A DNA stretch of 64,000 nt. Source: Sulfuritortus calidifontis (GTDB lineage: Bacteria; Pseudomonadota; Gammaproteobacteria; Burkholderiales; Thiobacillaceae). The stretch lies in NCBI RefSeq assembly GCF_003967275.1, contig NZ_AP018721.1:744001-808000 (forward strand), given 5' to 3'. The notes beneath the pieces are model-generated. The model was not told the DNA's origin and ran no database searches. It saw only the letters and a program-made list of their open reading frames with translations. This document shows positions 42,398 to 50,254 of the stretch, in pieces. The position numbers were made by a program, and so were the translations under genes. Every line of letters begins with the position of its first letter. Position 1 is the stretch's first letter.

Positions 42398-43481
42398 TAC
42401 TGTATGAGGCCTGAAATGGCAGATCCGTCTCCACAGTCCTTACCTCACCGACCGTCCCATATCTAGACAGTAGGATGTCACCACGAACTGGGCGCACTTT
42501 CTTACACAGGTTTTCGAAATCAGATGGCGATATGTGCTTGGCACCATCGAAGTCGATCTCGCTTTCACCGATGAAGTCTCTCGTACTGACATAAGGGATG
42601 CCCCCTTCAAATGGCTTCGGCATCTTATGGTCCACATCCGCGATTTGTGTGGTTAGCTGATCTAGAGACACATACACCCACCCCTCCGGCAATTCGGGCA
42701 GGTCGGTGGTGTCGGGTGCGGCGGGTTCTTTGTATTTGCCCTTGCCATTCCACTGCCTGCGGCGGGTTTCAAGGATGCGTTGCAGGAGTTGGGCGCCGGT
42801 TTCAATGCTGCGGCCTTCGCGGCGGGCGAGTTCGGCTTCGGTTTCGACGAGGCGGCCTTCGACGGCTGCTTTGAGAACGGCGGCTTTGTAGCGCTTGAGG
42901 TTGGCCTTGACGCGCTTGAGGTTGGCGACGGCTTGGTCGAGGCGGGAGAATTGCTTTTCGATTTCTGCGACGATGCGTTTTTGTTGGTCGAGGGGTGCGA
43001 CGGGAATTGGAACCTGTGAAAGCTTTGAAGCATTGACGTTCGGTACCGCAATTCCAGATTTACTTGCGCCGATTGCATCCCAATATGCTGGGCTCTTGAG
43101 ATAGTAGTAAAAGTACTTGGTAAGAATTTCCTTCTTGGGGCGGAAACGAATCAGGTATGACGCAAACACAGCGCGCTCTGGTTTGTTAATAAGGAAGCTT
43201 ACCCCTACTGATCCTGCCCTTGAAATCAGCACGTCACCAGACTCAAGCAAGTACTTCTCAACATCTTCTGGCTCATCCGTACAGTAAGGAACAGATGACC
43301 AGTCGATCGAACCGGAAGTGATATCAGTGGTTCTTAACAGCTTTAGTCTGCCGGTGCTGTGATTCGCCTTCGTTGTCCAGCCGTATTGCGACTTCTCGGT
43401 GACATCGCCAAGTGTTGCCCACTTCCAACCCTCGGGAAGGTTGTTTCCTTCTTCAATTACAGTGCTGTCTCTGGTGCTCAC
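42398..43481 (-). pseudogene. hsdS: hsdS 5' part (TRD1, spacer, most of TRD2), truncated by the IS
   Basis: This encodes the first 361 residues of the specificity subunit: TRD1 from LPEGWKWATLGDVTEKSQYG, a coiled-coil spacer (PLDQQKRIVAEIEKQFSRLD) and TRD2 from LPEGWVYVSLDQLTTQI. The frame then runs into the IS and stops at 42333 after about 21 foreign residues. It starts at GTG 43481, whose GTGA overlaps the stop of an hsdR remnant. A half-length HsdS with one intact TRD could in principle dimerise, but this copy has most likely lost normal function. Confidence 0.9.
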
Positions 43482-43555
43482 GCTGCTGAGGTCTCGTTCA
43501 ATTCTCCAATAATTGCATTCAGCTTGTCGCCGAACAGCTGATGCACCTTGCCGCC
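43478..43555 (-). pseudogene. Remnant of an hsdR 3' end
   Basis: The minus strand reads GGKVHQLFGDKLNAIIGELN and then ETSAA and a stop that overlaps the hsdS start as GTGA. The intact hsdR ends with the related GKVHQLFGDQLGPLVSELNA, so this is a diverged copy of the hsdR tail, presumably the original hsdR end coupled to hsdS. It is separated from the present hsdR by the ATPase gene, and its upstream side runs straight into a palindromic repeat. Confidence 0.82.
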
Positions 43556-43591
43556 CTCACCCCAGCCCACTCCCAGCGGGAGAGGGGGCAG
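43553..43591. repeat. Palindromic repeat fused to the hsdR remnant (copy 5)
   Basis: GCCCTCACCCCAGCCCACTCCCAGCGGGAGAGGGGGC. On the minus strand it reads in frame as PPLPLGVGWGEG into GKVHQLFGD, the same kind of in-frame junction seen in the intact hsdR. Confidence 0.82.
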
Positions 43592-43614
43592 TGAATAAGG
43601 GACGTGGCCGCGCA

Positions 43615-45057
43615 TCATTTCCACAGCAGCCGCTCCGCCTGCCCCAGCAGGTAGCACAGGATGTGCGCCGGCACCCTGAGGAAGCGTGTTGTCACGCCCG
43701 GCAGCTCGGTCACGCCGAAGTCGGTGTCCTGCTGGGTGACGAGGTAGGCCTGTTTGAGTTTTTCGGCATTGCAGTAGAGGGCCAGGCCGCTCTTGGCCTC
43801 CACTTCGGCGTGGCTGCGGTATTTGATCTCGAAGGCGAAGTGGTAGGCCGGGCTTTTGACGATGATGTCCACTTCCTTGCCGGTGACGGCGTCGCGCCAG
43901 TAGGCGATCTGGGGCGTGTCGCGGTAGTGGTAGGCGTAGAGGTGCCGCAACACGGTGGTTTCGACGATCATGCCCATGTCGTCGGCATTGGCCAGCACTT
44001 CTTCGCCGCGCAGGAGGACGGCGTTGCGCAGCGCGGCATCGACCAGGTAGTACTTGTTGCGTGCGCGCAGGACCTTCTTGCCGCTGATGGCGACGGGCGG
44101 CAGGCAGTAGACGAGGTTGGCGGCGCGCAGCAGTTCGAGGTGGTTGCCGACGGTGGCGGCAGAAGTCTCCAGATCGCGCGCGACGGTGTTATGCGCGAGG
44201 ATGCCGCCGGTGTGCAGGCACAGGTAAATGAACAGCCGCTCCAGATCGTTGACGTTGCGCACGCCAAACAGCGCGGTCATGTCGCGCTTGAGCACACGCT
44301 CGACCACGTCTTCGCGCAACAGGCGCTGGCACAGGGCGATGTCGTCCTGGCGCGCCGTCTCGGGGAACCCGCCGGTGAGCAGATAGCGATTGAACAGCGG
44401 CAGCAAGGGGCGCAGTTGCGCGGCAATGTGCAGGCGGTCGGCATCCGTGGCGATGAACAGGTCGGCGGGCCGTTGCGTGGCGGAAAGGTCCGGTACGGCC
44501 TCATTGCGGATGTGCACGAATTCGTAGAACGAGAGCGTCGGCACGGGGAGGGTGATCCAGCGGCCAACGCCGCTTTCCGCGAGTTTTTCCTTGTGCACCA
44601 CGCTGGCCGAGCCCGTGGCGACGATACGGTAGGCCGGCTGGTGATCGACCAGGAGCTTGACTTCGGTTTCCCAGCCGCTGGCGTACTGGACTTCGTCGAG
44701 CAGGAGCAGCGCGGGCTTGCCTTCCGGGTGGAGGTGGGCGTGGTAGAGCGCGAGGATGTCGCGCAGGGAAAGCAGCTTGAGTAGCGGGTGGTCGAGGCTC
44801 AGATAGAGGATGCTCTTGGCGTCGGCGCCCTCGCGCAGGAAACCTTCGGCGAGCTGCTGCAGCAGCGTGGTTTTGCCCACACGGCGCGGGCCGGAGAGCA
44901 GAATCGCGCGGCGCAGGTCCGGGTTATCCAGATAGGAACGGCAGGCTCCGTAGGCAAGCCGCCGGAACGACGGGACGGCATAGGGACGCCCGCTCCACCA
45001 GGGATTGAATCCATGGAGGACATTCAGGATCTCGGCGTTGTCGAAAAAATCCTTCAA
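43615..45057 (-). CDS. AAA-family ATPase with DUF4143 domain
   Basis: A 480-residue P-loop ATPase. AAA_14 part: Walker A LLSGPRRVGKTTLLQQLAEG, Walker B PALLLLDEVQY and the sensor-like YRIVATGSASVVHKEKLAES. The C-terminal DUF4143 part has a nuclease-like GKEVDIIVK...FEIKYR (Asp, Glu-x-Lys). The start is TTG 45057; a TAA lies four codons upstream and no ATG or GTG is available. It sits between hsdR and the remnant of an hsdR tail, so it was inserted into the restriction locus. The role is unknown; related proteins are often mobile and defence-associated. Confidence 0.88.
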   Translation of the reverse strand: MKDFFDNAEILNVLHGFNPWWSGRPYAVPSFRRLAYGACRSYLDNPDLRRAILLSGPRRVGKTTLLQQLAEGFLREGADAKSILYLSLDHPLLKLLSLRDILALYHAHLHPEGKPALLLLDEVQYASGWETEVKLLVDHQPAYRIVATGSASVVHKEKLAESGVGRWITLPVPTLSFYEFVHIRNEAVPDLSATQRPADLFIATDADRLHIAAQLRPLLPLFNRYLLTGGFPETARQDDIALCQRLLREDVVERVLKRDMTALFGVRNVNDLERLFIYLCLHTGGILAHNTVARDLETSAATVGNHLELLRAANLVYCLPPVAISGKKVLRARNKYYLVDAALRNAVLLRGEEVLANADDMGMIVETTVLRHLYAYHYRDTPQIAYWRDAVTGKEVDIIVKSPAYHFAFEIKYRSHAEVEAKSGLALYCNAEKLKQAYLVTQQDTDFGVTELPGVTTRFLRVPAHILCYLLGQAERLLWK

Positions 45058-45138
45058 GCGGCAGCCTTATAATGAAAAATAGTAAATATATAGTAACTGC
45101 ACTTTGTATATATTTCAATTAAAGGCAATTTTCAGGCC
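45058..45138. other. A+T-rich gap between hsdR and the ATPase gene
   Basis: 81 bases dominated by A and T (AATGAAAAATAGTAAATATATAG and onward). It presumably holds the promoter of the ATPase gene, which supports the view that this gene was added to the locus as an independent unit. Confidence 0.45.
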
Positions 45139-48000
45139 TTATGCAACCAGAACGGCATTCAGCTCCGATACGAGCGGGCCGAGCTGATCGCCGAACAGTT
45201 GATGCACTTTGCCAAGGCCGCCGTGTTGTGAGAACGGCGCATATTCGAAGTCGTCCGGCTCGATGCCGAGGTTGGCGGCGATGTGGTCGCGGATCATTTC
45301 GAGCCACTTGAGTTGTTCGGGGGTGAAGCGGCCAACACCACCCTCACCCCGGCCCTCTCCCCGGGGGAGAGGGGGTTGAGAGGCCAGCCACGCCCTGAAG
45401 TTGGCGTTGACGCGCTCGGGGAAGGGGATGAGTTCGTTGTCCTGGTGGATGGCGAAGCGAACCAGCGAGACGAGGTCGGTGAGGATGCGGCGGCCGGAGG
45501 CGCCCTTGACCTTGGATTTTTCCAGGGCGGCGTAGGCGTTCCACAGTTGCGATTCGTTCCACAGGTAGGGCGGCTTTTCGATGGCGTCGGCGAGTTCTTT
45601 CACGGCCTCGAAGGTGAGGCGCTGCTTGTAGGGCTTGCCGTAGAGCACCTGCAGGGCGGTGATTTCGTCTTTGTGCTCGGCGATGAACTGCTCGAAGGAC
45701 TGGACCATGCCCCTGGCGCGGTCGAGGGCGTCTTGGGAGAAGCCGGCTTCGAGGACCTGGTCGGCGCTGACGGTGTCGATGACGACTTCGTTTTTCTTCT
45801 TGATGGTGTCGATGGCTTCGCGCAGCTTGGGCTCGAAGAAGGGTTTGATGGCTTCCTGGATGACCTTGTGCCGGGCGGCGGCCAGCGCCGGCTCCGGGAT
45901 GGGTTGGTCGTCGCCGGGGGCGAGCCCCAGGTCCAGCTTGGCCTGTTCGATGTGGCGGTCCGGGTCGAGGGCGGCGATGATGCGGTGGCTGAGCTGCTTG
46001 ATGCTCAGGCCGCCGGAGAGGGCGCGGATTTGCCGGTCGTCTTCCGCGCTCATGCGGTGTTCCATGCGGGCCAGCCGCCCGGCGAGCGAGGTGAGCACGT
46101 CGTCTTCGGTGTTGCCGAAGGCGACGGCCTGCATGAGCTTTTCGAAGCTGACGGTGGGCTTTTGCTCCATGGGGCGGGAGTCGGTCTTGTCCTGCTCGCA
46201 CACGCCCACCGCATCGACGATGACGAAGTGGTCCTTGGCGCGGGCGTCGGGGGTGACGCTCTGCAGGTCGTCGGGCGCAATCACGCGCACGCCGCGGCCT
46301 TTCATCTGCTCGAAGAAGGCGCGGGATTTGACGGCGCGCATGAAGAAGACGACTTCCACCGCCTTGATGTCGGTGCCGGTGGCGATCATGTCCACGGTGA
46401 CGGCGACCCTGGGCATGGGGCTGGTGCGGAATTCGTTGATGAGGTCCTTGGGCTTGGCGCCAGTGGTGCGGTAGGTGATTTTCTGGGCGAAGTCGTTGCC
46501 CTTGCCGAATTCCTCGCGCACGATTTCGACGATGTTCTCGGCGTGGGCGTCGTCCTTGGCGAAGATGAGGGTCTTGGGCACCCAGGTGCGGCCGGGGAAG
46601 ATTTCCGTGAACAGCTTGTCGCGGTAGGTCTGGATGATCTTGCGGATCTGGTCCGGGGCGACCACGTCACGGTCGAGCTGGTTGGGGTCGTAGCTGAAGT
46701 CGTCGTCGAGCTGTTCCCACCTCTTTTTACGCGTCTCGCGCTCCATGATCTGCACGGCGTAGCCGGACTCCACCTTGGAGCCCTGTTCGGTGATGGCGGT
46801 GCGGATGCGGTAGACGTCGTAGTTGACGTTGACGCCGTCGGCCACGGCCATTTCGTGGTTGTACTCCATCACCAGGTTCTGGTTGAAGAAGCCGAAGGTC
46901 TGCTTGCTGGGCGTGGCGGTGAGGCCGATGAGGTAGGCGTCGAAGTACTCCAGCACCTGCGCCCAGAGGTTGTAGATGGAGCGGTGGCATTCGTCGGTGA
47001 CGATGATGTCGAAGGTTTCGATGGGAATGCTGGGGTTGTACTCGATGGGCTCGGGCTGCTTGAACAGGCTGCCGAGCTGGTCGACAGATTCCTCGTCCAG
47101 CTCTTCCGGCAGGTCTTTGCCCTTGAGCATGGCGTACAGGCGCTGGATGGTTGAGATGCAGACCCGGGCGGTGGTGTCCAGGGTGTTGCTGGAGAGGCGC
47201 TGGACGATGTACTCCTCGGTGAACTTGAAGTTGTTGTAGGGCGAGGCGTATTGCTGGAATTCCTTGAGGGTCTGGTCGGCGAGGTTGCCGCGATCGACCA
47301 GGAACAGCACGCGCCGGGCGCCGGCGAACTTGATGAGCCGGTAGATGAAGGAGATGGCGGTGAAGGTCTTGCCCGAGCCGGTGGCCATCTGGATCAGAGC
47401 GCGCGGGCGGTTTTCCGCCAGGGATTTTTCCAGGTTGCGGATCGCTTGAATCTGGGCGGGCCAGAGGCCTTCTTCCTTGAGCGGCGGCATGTGCTGGAGG
47501 TTGGCGAGGAAGGTGGCTGAAGGCTGGGCAACCGCGGGGGCTGTTCCCTCACCCCCGGCCCCTCTCCCGGAGGGCGAGGGGAGATAGGCCAGCCACTCGG
47601 CCAGGAGTTCGGGCTTATGGAAGGCGAATACCGGGCGGGAACGCGGCTGCGGGTCGAGGCCGTTGGTGAAGCGTGTTTCCACGCCGGTGGACTGGTAGGC
47701 AAACGGCAGCGGGTTGCTCCAGCGCGGCAGGCCGGCGGGCAGGCCCTGGGTGTATTTGTCTGATTGGGTCTCGACGCCGGTGAGGGTGACGCCCTCTTTC
47801 TTGGCCTCGATCACACCGGCGGCCTTGCCGTCCACATAGAGCAGGTAATCGGCGAAGCCGTGGCCGGACTTCAGGGGGAATTCACGAATGGCGACGCCCC
47901 GAGCGGCGTGGATGTTGGCCGCGGCGGCATCGCAGACATGCCAACCGGCTGCTTGCAGTAGCTTGTCGATGTTCTCCCGGGCTTGGGCTTCGAGGGTCAT
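45139..48000 (-). CDS. hsdR: Type I restriction enzyme subunit HsdR (EcoEI-like)
   Basis: A 953-residue translocase/nuclease. The N-terminal nuclease is GHGFADYLLYVDGKAAGVIE with AKK (Asp, Glu-x-Lys, residues 46-70). Helicase motifs are QMATGSGKTFTA, VTDECHRSIYN, LIGLTATPSKQTFGF and MKGRGVRVIAP. The C-terminal EcoEI_R-type domain follows. Two in-frame palindromic repeats add residues about 139-152 (between nuclease and motor) and 876-887 (before RFTPEQLKWLEMIRDHI). Both frames stay open, so the protein may be functional, although its HsdS partner is broken. Confidence 0.95.
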   Translation of the reverse strand: MTLEAQARENIDKLLQAAGWHVCDAAAANIHAARGVAIREFPLKSGHGFADYLLYVDGKAAGVIEAKKEGVTLTGVETQSDKYTQGLPAGLPRWSNPLPFAYQSTGVETRFTNGLDPQPRSRPVFAFHKPELLAEWLAYLPSPSGRGAGGEGTAPAVAQPSATFLANLQHMPPLKEEGLWPAQIQAIRNLEKSLAENRPRALIQMATGSGKTFTAISFIYRLIKFAGARRVLFLVDRGNLADQTLKEFQQYASPYNNFKFTEEYIVQRLSSNTLDTTARVCISTIQRLYAMLKGKDLPEELDEESVDQLGSLFKQPEPIEYNPSIPIETFDIIVTDECHRSIYNLWAQVLEYFDAYLIGLTATPSKQTFGFFNQNLVMEYNHEMAVADGVNVNYDVYRIRTAITEQGSKVESGYAVQIMERETRKKRWEQLDDDFSYDPNQLDRDVVAPDQIRKIIQTYRDKLFTEIFPGRTWVPKTLIFAKDDAHAENIVEIVREEFGKGNDFAQKITYRTTGAKPKDLINEFRTSPMPRVAVTVDMIATGTDIKAVEVVFFMRAVKSRAFFEQMKGRGVRVIAPDDLQSVTPDARAKDHFVIVDAVGVCEQDKTDSRPMEQKPTVSFEKLMQAVAFGNTEDDVLTSLAGRLARMEHRMSAEDDRQIRALSGGLSIKQLSHRIIAALDPDRHIEQAKLDLGLAPGDDQPIPEPALAAARHKVIQEAIKPFFEPKLREAIDTIKKKNEVVIDTVSADQVLEAGFSQDALDRARGMVQSFEQFIAEHKDEITALQVLYGKPYKQRLTFEAVKELADAIEKPPYLWNESQLWNAYAALEKSKVKGASGRRILTDLVSLVRFAIHQDNELIPFPERVNANFRAWLASQPPLPRGEGRGEGGVGRFTPEQLKWLEMIRDHIAANLGIEPDDFEYAPFSQHGGLGKVHQLFGDQLGPLVSELNAVLVA
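45340..45375. repeat. In-frame palindromic repeat in hsdR C-terminal part (copy 6)
   Basis: CCCTCACCCCGGCCCTCTCCCCGGGGGAGAGGGGG; on the minus strand it is read as PPLPRGEGRGEGG inside HsdR. Confidence 0.88.
47545..47585. repeat. In-frame palindromic repeat in hsdR linker (copy 7)
   Basis: CCCTCACCCCCGGCCCCTCTCCCGGAGGGCGAGGGGAG; on the minus strand it is read as LPSPSGRGAGGEG between the nuclease and helicase domains. Confidence 0.88.
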
Positions 48001-48111
48001 TTAGGTGCGTGGTCTCCCGCCGGGAATCCTATCATTTCAATGGCCTGGCGGGGATGGTGGGTTTGTTCCGGGCCGGTTAAAGTGCAGGCTCGACCTGGAG
48101 GGAGACGACCC

Positions 48112-48570
48112 ATGATCAAGCTGCTTTATCTGTTGCATGTGCTGGCCACGGTGGTGTGGGTGGGCGGCATGTTCTTCGCCCATCAGGTGTTGCGGCCGGT
48201 GGCGGCGGCGCAGTTGGAGCCGCCCGCGCGGCTGCGCTTGTGGGCCGGGGTGTTCGGCCGGTTTTTTCCCTGGGTGTGGGCGGCGGTGGTGCTGCTGTTG
48301 GTCACGGGGCAGGCCATCGTGGCGCAGGTGGGCGGCTATGGCGTGGTGCCCAAGCATGTGCATGTGATGGCGGGCATCGGCTATTTGATGGCGGCGATCT
48401 TCGTCTATTTGTATTTCGTGCCTTACCGCCGGTTTGTCCGCTCGGTGCAGGCCGAGGCCTGGCCCACGGCGGGCGAGGGGCTGGTGGTGATTCGGCGGCT
48501 GGTGGGGACCAATCTCACCCTGGGTCTGCTGAATATCGTGCTGGTGTTTGTGTTGCCGGTGTTGATGTAA
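48112..48570 (+). CDS. CopD-family membrane protein (intact copy)
   Basis: A 152-residue protein with four transmembrane helices. LLYLLHVLATVVWVGGMFFA opens the protein; conserved histidines appear there, in FFAHQVL and in VPKHVHVMAGIGYLM, possibly binding haem or copper. The family is CopD-like and its role here is unknown. GGAGGGAG lies upstream of the ATG. A second, frameshifted copy follows 1.5 kb on, with a Phd/PIN pair between them. Confidence 0.82.
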   Translation: MIKLLYLLHVLATVVWVGGMFFAHQVLRPVAAAQLEPPARLRLWAGVFGRFFPWVWAAVVLLLVTGQAIVAQVGGYGVVPKHVHVMAGIGYLMAAIFVYLYFVPYRRFVRSVQAEAWPTAGEGLVVIRRLVGTNLTLGLLNIVLVFVLPVLM

Positions 48571-48603
48571 GGAATTCCCTCTGATGGAGCCTCTACCCTT
48601 CGG

Positions 48604-48650
48604 TAACCCCGGCCCTCTCCCCCAGCCCCTCTCCCGCTTGCGGGAGAGGG
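48604..48650. repeat. Palindromic repeat (copy 8)
   Basis: CCCCGGCCCTCTCCCCCAGCCCCTCTCCCGCTTGCGGGAGAGGGGAGG, in the first CopD duplicate; the stem is CCCCTCTCCCGC/GCGGGAGAGGGG. Confidence 0.88.
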
Positions 48651-48686
48651 GAGGTAGCGCGGGGATGACGGAGGAGTGGATTGCCG

Positions 48687-48869
48687 CGCCTGCATGCAGG
48701 AAATTGCAGTCAATCTGAGTGACTAGCAGGTGGCGCTTGTCGGTTGGGTCGTAAAAATTGATTAGGCACGGCTTCAACTTTCTTATGGGCTTGGTTGAGG
48801 AAAGCGCATTTCCCTTTACCAAGCCGACAAAGTAAAGACACCTGTGGCAGACCCGATGGCATCGTGTTA
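48687..48869. other. Spacer with possible minus-strand coding remnant
   Basis: No complete gene. The minus strand has an open stretch reading LVKGNALSSTKPIRKLKPCL then INFYDPTDKRHLLVTQID, which looks protein-like but has no clear start, and I do not recognise it. It may be leftover coding sequence caught between the duplications. Confidence 0.3.
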
Positions 48870-48894
48870 AATTCTGGCCAGACAGGTCAGAATT
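48870..48894. promoter_or_regulatory. Inverted repeat before the Phd/PIN pair
   Basis: AATTCTG (48870-48876) and CAGAATT (48888-48894) are perfect inverted arms separated by 11 bases, ending three bases before the GGAGG ribosome site of the antitoxin gene. This is the position expected of a Phd autorepression operator. Confidence 0.55.
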
Positions 48895-48907
48895 GGCGGA
48901 GGGCATC

Positions 48908-49159
48908 ATGCACAGCGAATGGCAATTGCAGGAAGCGAAAAGCAACTTCAGTCAACTCGTGAAGCGGGCGGCGGGCGGCGACGCGCAAGTGGTCACCGTG
49001 CACGGCAAGCCCACGGCGGTGGTGGTGTCGGCCGAGGCATATGCCCGCCTCACGCGCCGCAAAGGCAAGCTTTCCGATGCCCTGCTGCACCCCGAGCTCG
49101 GCATCGAAGACCTCGACCTGGCCCGCAGTCGCGATACCGGGCGCAAGTTTGAGCTATGA
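48908..49159 (+). CDS. Phd/YefM-family antitoxin
   Basis: An 83-residue antitoxin: WQLQEAKSNFSQLVKRAAGG, then QVVTVHGKPTAVVVSAEAYA, the standard Phd/YefM DNA-binding fold, and a C-terminal toxin-binding tail. ATG 48908 with GGAGG six bases upstream is preferred over a TTG five codons earlier. It overlaps the PIN toxin start by four bases and probably represses its own promoter at 48870-48894. Confidence 0.92.
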   Translation: MHSEWQLQEAKSNFSQLVKRAAGGDAQVVTVHGKPTAVVVSAEAYARLTRRKGKLSDALLHPELGIEDLDLARSRDTGRKFEL

Positions 49160-49578
49160 GCTGGTTGCTCGACACCTGCGCGCTTTCCGAGTATGCAAAA
49201 CGAGAGCCCGCACAGCAGGTTATCGCCTGGCTGGACGAGCAGGACGAGGCCAGCCTTTATCTCAGCGTGATTACCATAGGTGAAATCGAAAAAGGCATCC
49301 TTAAGCTGCGTGTCACCGACCCGCGCCGCAGCCAGAAGCTCACCGCCTGGCTGGGCAAGGTGGAACAACGCTTCGCCGGGCGCATCCTGCCGCTCGATGC
49401 CGCGGCGCTGCATGTGTGGGCGCAGATCGCCTCACAAGCGGAACTGGCGGGACAGCCGTTGCCGGTGATGGATGGCCTGCTTGTGGCTACCGCGCAATGC
49501 CACGGCCTCACCATCGTCACGCGCAACGTGCAGGACTTCACCCTCTACCCGCAGGTGCTCAATCCCTGGACGTTGTAG
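49156..49578 (+). CDS. VapC-like PIN-domain toxin
   Basis: A 140-residue PIN ribonuclease: WLLDTCALSEYAKREP (first Asp), LSVITIGEIEKGILKL (Glu) and LPVMDGLLVATAQCHGLTIV with TRNVQDF (later acidic residues). It is expected to cut RNA when freed from its antitoxin. It forms a complete pair with the upstream Phd gene and lies between the two CopD-like copies. Confidence 0.92.
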   Translation: MSWLLDTCALSEYAKREPAQQVIAWLDEQDEASLYLSVITIGEIEKGILKLRVTDPRRSQKLTAWLGKVEQRFAGRILPLDAAALHVWAQIASQAELAGQPLPVMDGLLVATAQCHGLTIVTRNVQDFTLYPQVLNPWTL

Positions 49579-49647
49579 CCGCTGAGGCTGGCGGCTTGGT
49601 GCCACAGCCCGGCTAAAGTGCCGCCTCGGCCTTGAGAGAGGCGCCCA

Positions 49648-50105
49648 ATGACCAAGCTGCTTTATCTCTTGCATGTGCTGGCCACGGTGGTTTGGGGGGC
49701 GGCATGTTCTTTGCCCATCAGGTGTTGCGGCCGGTGGCGGCGGCGCAGTTGGAGCCGCCCGTGCGGCTGCGCTTGTGGGCCGGGGTGTTCGGCCGGTTTT
49801 TTCCCTGGGTGTGGGCGGCGGTGGTGCTGCTGTTGGTGACGGGGCAGGCCATCGTGGCGCAGGTGGGCGGCAATGGCGTGGTGCCCAAGCATGTGCATGT
49901 GATGGCGGGCATCGGCTATTTGATGGCGGCGATCTTCGTCTATTTGTATTTCGTGCCTTACCGCCGGTTTGTCCGCTCGGTGCAGGCCGAGGCCTGGCCC
50001 ACGGCGGGCGAGGGGCTGGTGGTGATTCGGCGGCTGGTGGGCACCAATCTCACCCTGGGCCTGCTGAATATCGTGCTGGTGTTTGTGTTGCCGGTGTTGA
50101 TGTAA
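49648..50105 (+). pseudogene. Frameshifted second copy of the CopD-family gene
   Basis: Nearly identical to 48112-48570. The GTGTGGGTGGGCGG of the intact copy reads GTTTGGGGGGCGG here (about 49690-49702), one base shorter, so the frame starting at ATG 49648 stops at 49839 after VVWGAACSLPIRC. The remaining frame from GGMFFAHQVL onward is intact to the end. A loss in a G run is the simplest cause; sequencing error in a homopolymer is a formal alternative. Confidence 0.88.
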
Positions 50106-50139
50106 GGAATTCCCTCTGATGGAGCCTCTACCCTTCGGT

Positions 50140-50186
50140 AACCCCGGCCCTCTCCCCCAGCCCCTCTCCCGCTTGCGGGAGAGGGG
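50140..50186. repeat. Palindromic repeat (copy 9)
   Basis: The same unit as 48604-48650, in the second CopD duplicate. Confidence 0.88.
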
Positions 50187-50254
50187 AGGTAGCGCGGGGA
50201 TGACGGAGGAGTGGATTGCCGTGCCCGCTGTGCGGGCTCGCAATGACGGGCGGG

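Larger units (their letters stand above)
48112..48686. repeat. Direct repeat of CopD gene plus repeat tail, copy 1
   Basis: 575 bases that recur almost unchanged at 49648-50221. The unit covers the CopD gene, the following palindromic repeat and the GATGACGGAGGAGTGGATT tail. Weaker similarity extends about 40 bases upstream of each start codon. Confidence 0.92.
49648..50221. repeat. Direct repeat of CopD gene plus repeat tail, copy 2
   Basis: 574 bases matching 48112-48686, shorter by the one lost base, including the palindromic repeat and the GATGACGGAGGAGTGGATT tail. After 50221 the two copies diverge. Confidence 0.92.
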
